A stretch of DNA of 64,000 nucleotides from Subtercola sp. Its GTDB lineage: Bacteria; Actinomycetota; Actinomycetes; Actinomycetales; Microbacteriaceae. Positions 59,801 to 64,000 of this stretch are shown here, one piece after another (position 1 is the stretch's first letter; every line of letters begins with the position of its first letter). The DNA is taken from contig JAODBB010000061.1 in the NCBI GenBank assembly GCA_025463745.1, positions 1 through 64,000 on the forward strand, in the 5' to 3' direction. The notes beneath the pieces were generated by a model, which worked only from the letters and a program-made list of their open reading frames with translations, did not search any database and had not been told where the DNA came from. Position numbers and translations under genes: made by a program.

Positions 59801-60561
59801 TCGACAAATCCGTTTCATCGGTCGCTGACGCGGTGGCGGGCATCCCCGACGGCGCGACGGTGATGATCGGCGGGTTCGGCCGGGCCGGCCAGCCCGTCGA
59901 ACTCATCGACGCGCTGATCGAGCAAGGCGCGGGCGATCTCACGATCGTCAGCAACAACGCGGGTAACGCCGATGTCGGCATAGCAGCGTTGCTCGCGAAA
60001 CGCCGGGTACGCCGGGTCATCTGCTCGTTCCCGCGGCAATCGGACTCCTGGGTGTTCGACGGGCTCTACCGTGAGGGTGCGATCGAGCTCGAACTGGTGC
60101 CACAGGGCAATCTCGCCGAGCGCATCCGCGCGGCCGGCGCGGGCATCGGCGCGTTCTTCACCCCGACCGGGGTCGGCACGCAGTTGGCCGAAGGCAAGGA
60201 GACCCGCGAGATCGACGGGCGCGTCTACGCGCTCGAGTACCCGATCAAAGCCGATGTCGCGCTCATCAGCGCGTTCAAGGCCGATCGCTGGGGCAACCTG
60301 ATCTATCGCGAGACAGCTCGTAACTTCGGGCCGATCATGGCGAGTGCCGCCGTGACCACTGTCGTGCAAGTCGACGAGATCGTGCAACTGGGGCGCCTTG
60401 ACCCGGAGACAGTCGTGACGCCGGGCATCTTCGTCGACCGAGTCGTCGCGCTCGGTGAGCGCCCGTGGCTGAAGGATGGCGTCTTCATCGGCGGTGTTGA
60501 TCTCCACGGCCGGCCGCTCGAGTCGGCTCATGACCGTGCCGAAGCGGAGGGTGGAGCATGA
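59797..60561 (+). CDS. CoA-transferase subunit A (3-oxoadipate/3-oxoacid type)
   Basis: DGATVMIGGFGRAGQPVELIDALI, PQGNLAERIRAAGAGIGAFFTPTGVGTQL. Confidence 0.92.
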   Translation: MIDKSVSSVADAVAGIPDGATVMIGGFGRAGQPVELIDALIEQGAGDLTIVSNNAGNADVGIAALLAKRRVRRVICSFPRQSDSWVFDGLYREGAIELELVPQGNLAERIRAAGAGIGAFFTPTGVGTQLAEGKETREIDGRVYALEYPIKADVALISAFKADRWGNLIYRETARNFGPIMASAAVTTVVQVDEIVQLGRLDPETVVTPGIFVDRVVALGERPWLKDGVFIGGVDLHGRPLESAHDRAEAEGGA

Positions 60562-61217
60562 CCACACAGCTCAGCCGGCAGGAGCTCGCCAAGCGGATCG
60601 CGTCTGACATTCCGGAGGGTTCGTACGTCAACCTCGGAATCGGAGCACCGACCCTGGTGGCGAACGATCTGCCCGAAGATCAGGAGATCATCCTGCACAC
60701 CGAGAACGGCATGCTCGGCATGGGAGAGGCGCCCGAGACGGCTCGGGTCGACCCCGACCTCGTCAACGCGGGCAAGCAACCCGTCACCGCCCTTGCCGGG
60801 GCGTCGTATTTTCACCACGCCGACTCGTTCGGAATGATGCGCGGCGGTCACCTCGATGTGTGCGTGCTCGGTGCCTTTCAGGTCGCTGAGAACGGCGACC
60901 TGGCGAACTGGTCGACCGGGGCGCTGGGCGCGATTCCGGCCGTTGGCGGGGCCATGGATCTCGCGATCGGCGCGAAGCACCTGTACGTCATGATGGATCT
61001 GCTCACCAAACAGGGCGAATCGAAGCTGGTCACGACCTGCAGTTACCCGCTCACGGGCCTCGGTTGCGTCTCGCGCGTGTACACCGATTTTGCCGTGTTC
61101 GACGTGACCCCCAACGGCTTCGCCGTTCGTGAACTCTTCGGCGACAATACCGTTGGTGAACTGAGTGAGCTCCTGACGCTCGAACTGGCCGACGAAACCC
61201 ACGCCGCGCGGGCCTAG
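60558..61217 (+). CDS. CoA-transferase subunit B (3-oxoadipate/3-oxoacid type)
   Basis: [34 protein letters not shown]. Confidence 0.92.
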   Translation: MTTQLSRQELAKRIASDIPEGSYVNLGIGAPTLVANDLPEDQEIILHTENGMLGMGEAPETARVDPDLVNAGKQPVTALAGASYFHHADSFGMMRGGHLDVCVLGAFQVAENGDLANWSTGALGAIPAVGGAMDLAIGAKHLYVMMDLLTKQGESKLVTTCSYPLTGLGCVSRVYTDFAVFDVTPNGFAVRELFGDNTVGELSELLTLELADETHAARA

Positions 61218-61267
61218 GCACTACGTGCTGCAATCGCGCCGGCCTTCGAAAGAACCGAGAGACACAC

Positions 61268-62443
61268 ATGACCTCCACCTATATCTACGACGCATTGCGT
61301 ACCCCGTTCGGTCGCGCGGGTGGTGCCCTCTCGGCGGTCAGGCCGGATGATCTGGCCGCCGTCGTCATGCGCGCCGCGGTCGAGCGCACGGGCGTCGATC
61401 CGGCGCGGATCGCCGACGTGATCTTCGGTGACGCCAACCAGGCCGGCGAAGACAACCGCAACGTCGCACGGTTCGGCGCGTTGCTCGCCGGGTTTCCGAC
61501 GAGCGTGACCGGTGTCACCGTCAACCGACTCTGCGCGTCATCGCTCGAAGCGGTGATCCAAGGGTCCAGAGCAATCGAGTCGGGTGATGCGGAGCTCGTT
61601 CTCGCCGGCGGAGTCGAGTCGATGAGCCGGGCCCCGTTCGTGGTCGAGAAATCGGCGAAGCCGTGGCCATCGGTCGGAAACCAGACGCTCTGGAACACCT
61701 CGATCGGCTGGCGGATGACCAACCGTGCTCTGCCGGCACACTGGACGATCGGCAACGGCGAGGCCGCCGAGAAGATCGCGCGGGTCTGGGGAATCAGCCG
61801 TGAGGCTCAAGACGAATTCTCGGTCGGCTCGCACCGCCGGGCGGCGGAGGCCTGGGCATCCGGAGCGTACGACGACGAAATTGTGCAGGTGCCGGGCCAC
61901 GAACTCGCGCGCGACGAAGGCATTCGCGACGACACGTCGGTCGAGAAGCTCGCGGCCTTGAGGGCGCTGTTCGCGACCGACGGCTCGGGCACCGTGACGG
62001 CCGGCAATTCCTCGTCGATCAACGATGGAGCGTCGGCGGTGCTGCTCGGGGCAGAGAACGCTCTTTCCACCGAGCCGCTCGCTCGAGTCGCGGGACGAGC
62101 GGCACACGGCGTCGACCCCGATGACTTTCCGATCGCTCCCATCGAGGCCGCGAACAAAGCGCTCGCTCGCGCCGGTAAGACCTGGGCCGACGTCGACTTC
62201 GTCGAACTCAACGAAGCCTTCGCCTCACAGAGCCTCGCCTGCCTTGCCGGCTGGCCCGACCTCGACCCCGCGAAGCTCAACATCCACGGCGGAGCGATCG
62301 CGATAGGTCACCCGCTCGGCGCATCCGGCGGCCGCATCATCGGTCACGCCGCACACGAACTGAAGCGTCGAGGCGGCGGTGTCGCTGTCGCTGCGATCTG
62401 CATCGGTGTCGGACAGGGGCTCGCAGTCGTGCTGGAACGATAA
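61268..62443 (+). CDS. Thiolase (acetyl-CoA acyltransferase; PcaF-like)
   Basis: YIYDALRTPFGRAGGALS, VNRLCASSLEAV, LNEAFASQSLACL, HGGAIAIGHPLGASGGRI, CIGVGQGLAVVLE. Confidence 0.94.
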   Translation: MTSTYIYDALRTPFGRAGGALSAVRPDDLAAVVMRAAVERTGVDPARIADVIFGDANQAGEDNRNVARFGALLAGFPTSVTGVTVNRLCASSLEAVIQGSRAIESGDAELVLAGGVESMSRAPFVVEKSAKPWPSVGNQTLWNTSIGWRMTNRALPAHWTIGNGEAAEKIARVWGISREAQDEFSVGSHRRAAEAWASGAYDDEIVQVPGHELARDEGIRDDTSVEKLAALRALFATDGSGTVTAGNSSSINDGASAVLLGAENALSTEPLARVAGRAAHGVDPDDFPIAPIEAANKALARAGKTWADVDFVELNEAFASQSLACLAGWPDLDPAKLNIHGGAIAIGHPLGASGGRIIGHAAHELKRRGGGVAVAAICIGVGQGLAVVLER

Positions 62444-62460
62444 CGCGCGTTTCACCGTCT

Positions 62461-62509
62461 CGGTGCGGTGCGGTGCGGTGCGGTGCTGTGCTGTGCTGTG
62501 GTGCTGTGG
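62461..62509. repeat. Pentanucleotide tandem repeat (CGGTG)5 then (CTGTG)n
   Basis: cggtgcggtgcggtgcggtgcggtgctgtgctgtgctgtggtgctgtgg between convergent genes. Confidence 0.9.
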
Positions 62510-62511
62510 TC

Positions 62512-63471
62512 TCAGAGCAGTTCGCGAAAGGTCGCCAGCGCCGACAGATCGTCGACGACGCCTCCCCCTTCGTGACCGTTGTACGGCCAGACGGTGAGTT
62601 GTCGTTCGCCTCGATAGGCATTGTGCGCGGCGAAAACAGTCGAGGGTGGGCACACGGAATCCATCAGGCCCACGGTGAACCGGGCAGGCGCCGTTGCGCG
62701 GGCCGCGAAGTTGACGCCGTCGAAGTACGCCAGCGTTCGATGGATCGACGCGGTGTCATTCCGGTAGACGGAGAGGTAATCGGCGAGCTCCCGGTACGGG
62801 TGAGAATCGGTGATAGTGGATGCTCGCGGAAAATCGCAGAGGAACGGTACGCGGGCGACGAGGGCCGCGATTCCGTTCGTCAGGCCGGCGACAGCGAGGG
62901 CGATTCCGCCGCCCTGGCTTGTGCCCAGAAGCCCGATGCGATCGGGGTCCACGAGCGGAAGGGTGCGCGCTGCGTCGATCGCCCGCACGGCGTCTGCATA
63001 CACGCGTCGGTAGTAGTAGGTTTCGCGCTGCCGGATGCCCTTCGTCAGCATTCCGGGAGCGTGTGCGTCTGAGCCGTGAGGATCGGGGGTGTCGTTCGTC
63101 CACCCGCTCCACGACTGGCCGCGAGTGTCCATTTCGAGATGCGCGAATCCTGCGGAGGCCCACAACAGGTTTTGGATCGCATCACCGCGGCCTCGCCCGT
63201 ATCCGTCGAATTCGACGATGGTGGGCAGCGGTTCGGTTGTGCCTGCCGGCACCCGCAACCATGCCGCGACGCGCTCGCCGCCGAAGCCGGAGAATCTGAC
63301 GTCATACGTGTCGATCGTCGAAAGGCCGGTGGGGGTCAGGGTGACGGTCGCGTTCGGCGCGAAGGAGCGGGCTTCGTCGAGTGTATGCGACCAGAACTCA
63401 TCGAAGTCGTCAGGGCACGACTGCGAGCTTGTATAGGTGCGGAGGTCGGATTCGGGCAGGTCTGTGAGCAT
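62512..63471 (-). CDS. Acetylxylan esterase / cephalosporin-C deacetylase family
   Basis: YDVRFSGFGGERVAAWLRVPAG, LLGTSQGGGIALAVAGL, TVWPYNGHEGGG. Confidence 0.92.
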   Translation of the reverse strand: MLTDLPESDLRTYTSSQSCPDDFDEFWSHTLDEARSFAPNATVTLTPTGLSTIDTYDVRFSGFGGERVAAWLRVPAGTTEPLPTIVEFDGYGRGRGDAIQNLLWASAGFAHLEMDTRGQSWSGWTNDTPDPHGSDAHAPGMLTKGIRQRETYYYRRVYADAVRAIDAARTLPLVDPDRIGLLGTSQGGGIALAVAGLTNGIAALVARVPFLCDFPRASTITDSHPYRELADYLSVYRNDTASIHRTLAYFDGVNFAARATAPARFTVGLMDSVCPPSTVFAAHNAYRGERQLTVWPYNGHEGGGVVDDLSALATFRELL

Positions 63472-63617
63472 CAGTTCGCTTCGGGGAGTGGGAGAAGATC
63501 GGCGCGGATCAAAGAATCATATCTATTTCATGACCATCTGAGAATGGCCGCCCAGACATTCCCGCCATTAGAGCGTATTTCGATGGATTTCCCTGTCCAT
63601 CGAACTTGAAATCGAAA

Positions 63618-63632
63618 ATAGATTGCATCTAT
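63618..63632. promoter_or_regulatory. Perfect palindrome upstream of GntR gene
   Basis: atagat-tgc-atctat. Confidence 0.55.
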
Positions 63633-63691
63633 CTTCAGATGTGTCATACTCATTCGTGAACGTACTTGTTCGATGACCCCAGGAGGCAGTC

Positions 63692-64000
63692 GTGAATACC
63701 ACCGCGAAGGGCGCTGAAGTTGCAGACGCCGAATTCGCTGACGATCGGTACCGTCCTGGGTACGAACTCGTTGCCGAACGTCTGCTGCAGTACATCGCCC
63801 ACGAGAACCTCAAGCCCGGCGACCGGCTGCCCACCGAGCAAGGGCTGGCAGACATCCTCGACGCGACCCGCAACGTGACACGCGAAGCGGTGAAGGTACT
63901 CGCAGCCATCGGCCGACTCAGCGTGCGCAAAGGCGCCGGTATTTTCGTCGCTGCTTCGACCTCCGGGTTCGGTGAAGACGAACTCGCGCACTATCAACCG
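63692..64000 (+). CDS. GntR/FadR family transcriptional regulator, 3' truncated by window edge
   Basis: YELVAERLLQYIAHENLKPGDRLPTEQGLADILDATRNVTREAVKVLAAIGRLSVRKGAGIFV; GTG start. Confidence 0.88.
   Translation, partial: MNTTAKGAEVADAEFADDRYRPGYELVAERLLQYIAHENLKPGDRLPTEQGLADILDATRNVTREAVKVLAAIGRLSVRKGAGIFVAASTSGFGEDELAHYQP

Noticed and set aside
1-64000. Mobile-element, phage-defence or CRISPR content
   Set aside because: No transposase, integrase, recombinase, toxin-antitoxin, restriction or Cas motifs were seen in any translated ORF, and no regularly spaced repeat array.

Overview
High-GC actinobacterial chromosomal window, probably Microbacteriaceae-like (lineage is inference). It is almost entirely catabolic and regulatory genes; no rRNA, tRNA, CRISPR array or transposase was recognised. 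Block 1 (1-12.3 kb) is a sugar or sugar-acid cluster: ABC permeases, Ldh-family, Fe-ADH, ALDH, AKR, MLE/MR, Gfo/Idh/MocA, a DUF4862-like protein, a CitE/HpcH-like lyase, and malate synthase G beside an IclR regulator. Block 2 (13-22.4 kb) has a FadR/GntR regulator, a ribose-type ABC importer, a phosphotriesterase-like hydrolase, an amidase, and a pyruvate-oxidase-like gene broken by an in-frame TAA. Block 3 (22.4-62.4 kb) is a large oxygenase/CoA catabolic island: TPP lyase plus class III CoA-transferase, BVMO-hydrolase-ADH operon, Liv-type importer, second BVMO plus SDR, HtaA-like protein, two related P450s with a 3Fe-4S ferredoxin and reductase, two cupins, an APH-type kinase plus ACAD10/11-like dehydrogenase, two 3-oxoacid CoA-transferases, and a three-subunit biotin carboxylase with thiolase. 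Main findings: (i) a dispersed palindromic operator family (about TACCGAGCGATCGCTCGGT, about 14 copies) in front of most block 3 transcription units, with one TetR gene inside the island; (ii) a pyruvate-carboxylase/5S-type carboxyltransferase that keeps the metal and carboxy-lysine motifs but has lost the residues expected to bind the 2-oxoacid carboxylate, in an operon with a CoA-transferase and thiolase. The second suggests a biotin-dependent carboxylase for a non-2-oxoacid, possibly a methyl ketone. All functional assignments come from reading the translations; no database search was run.
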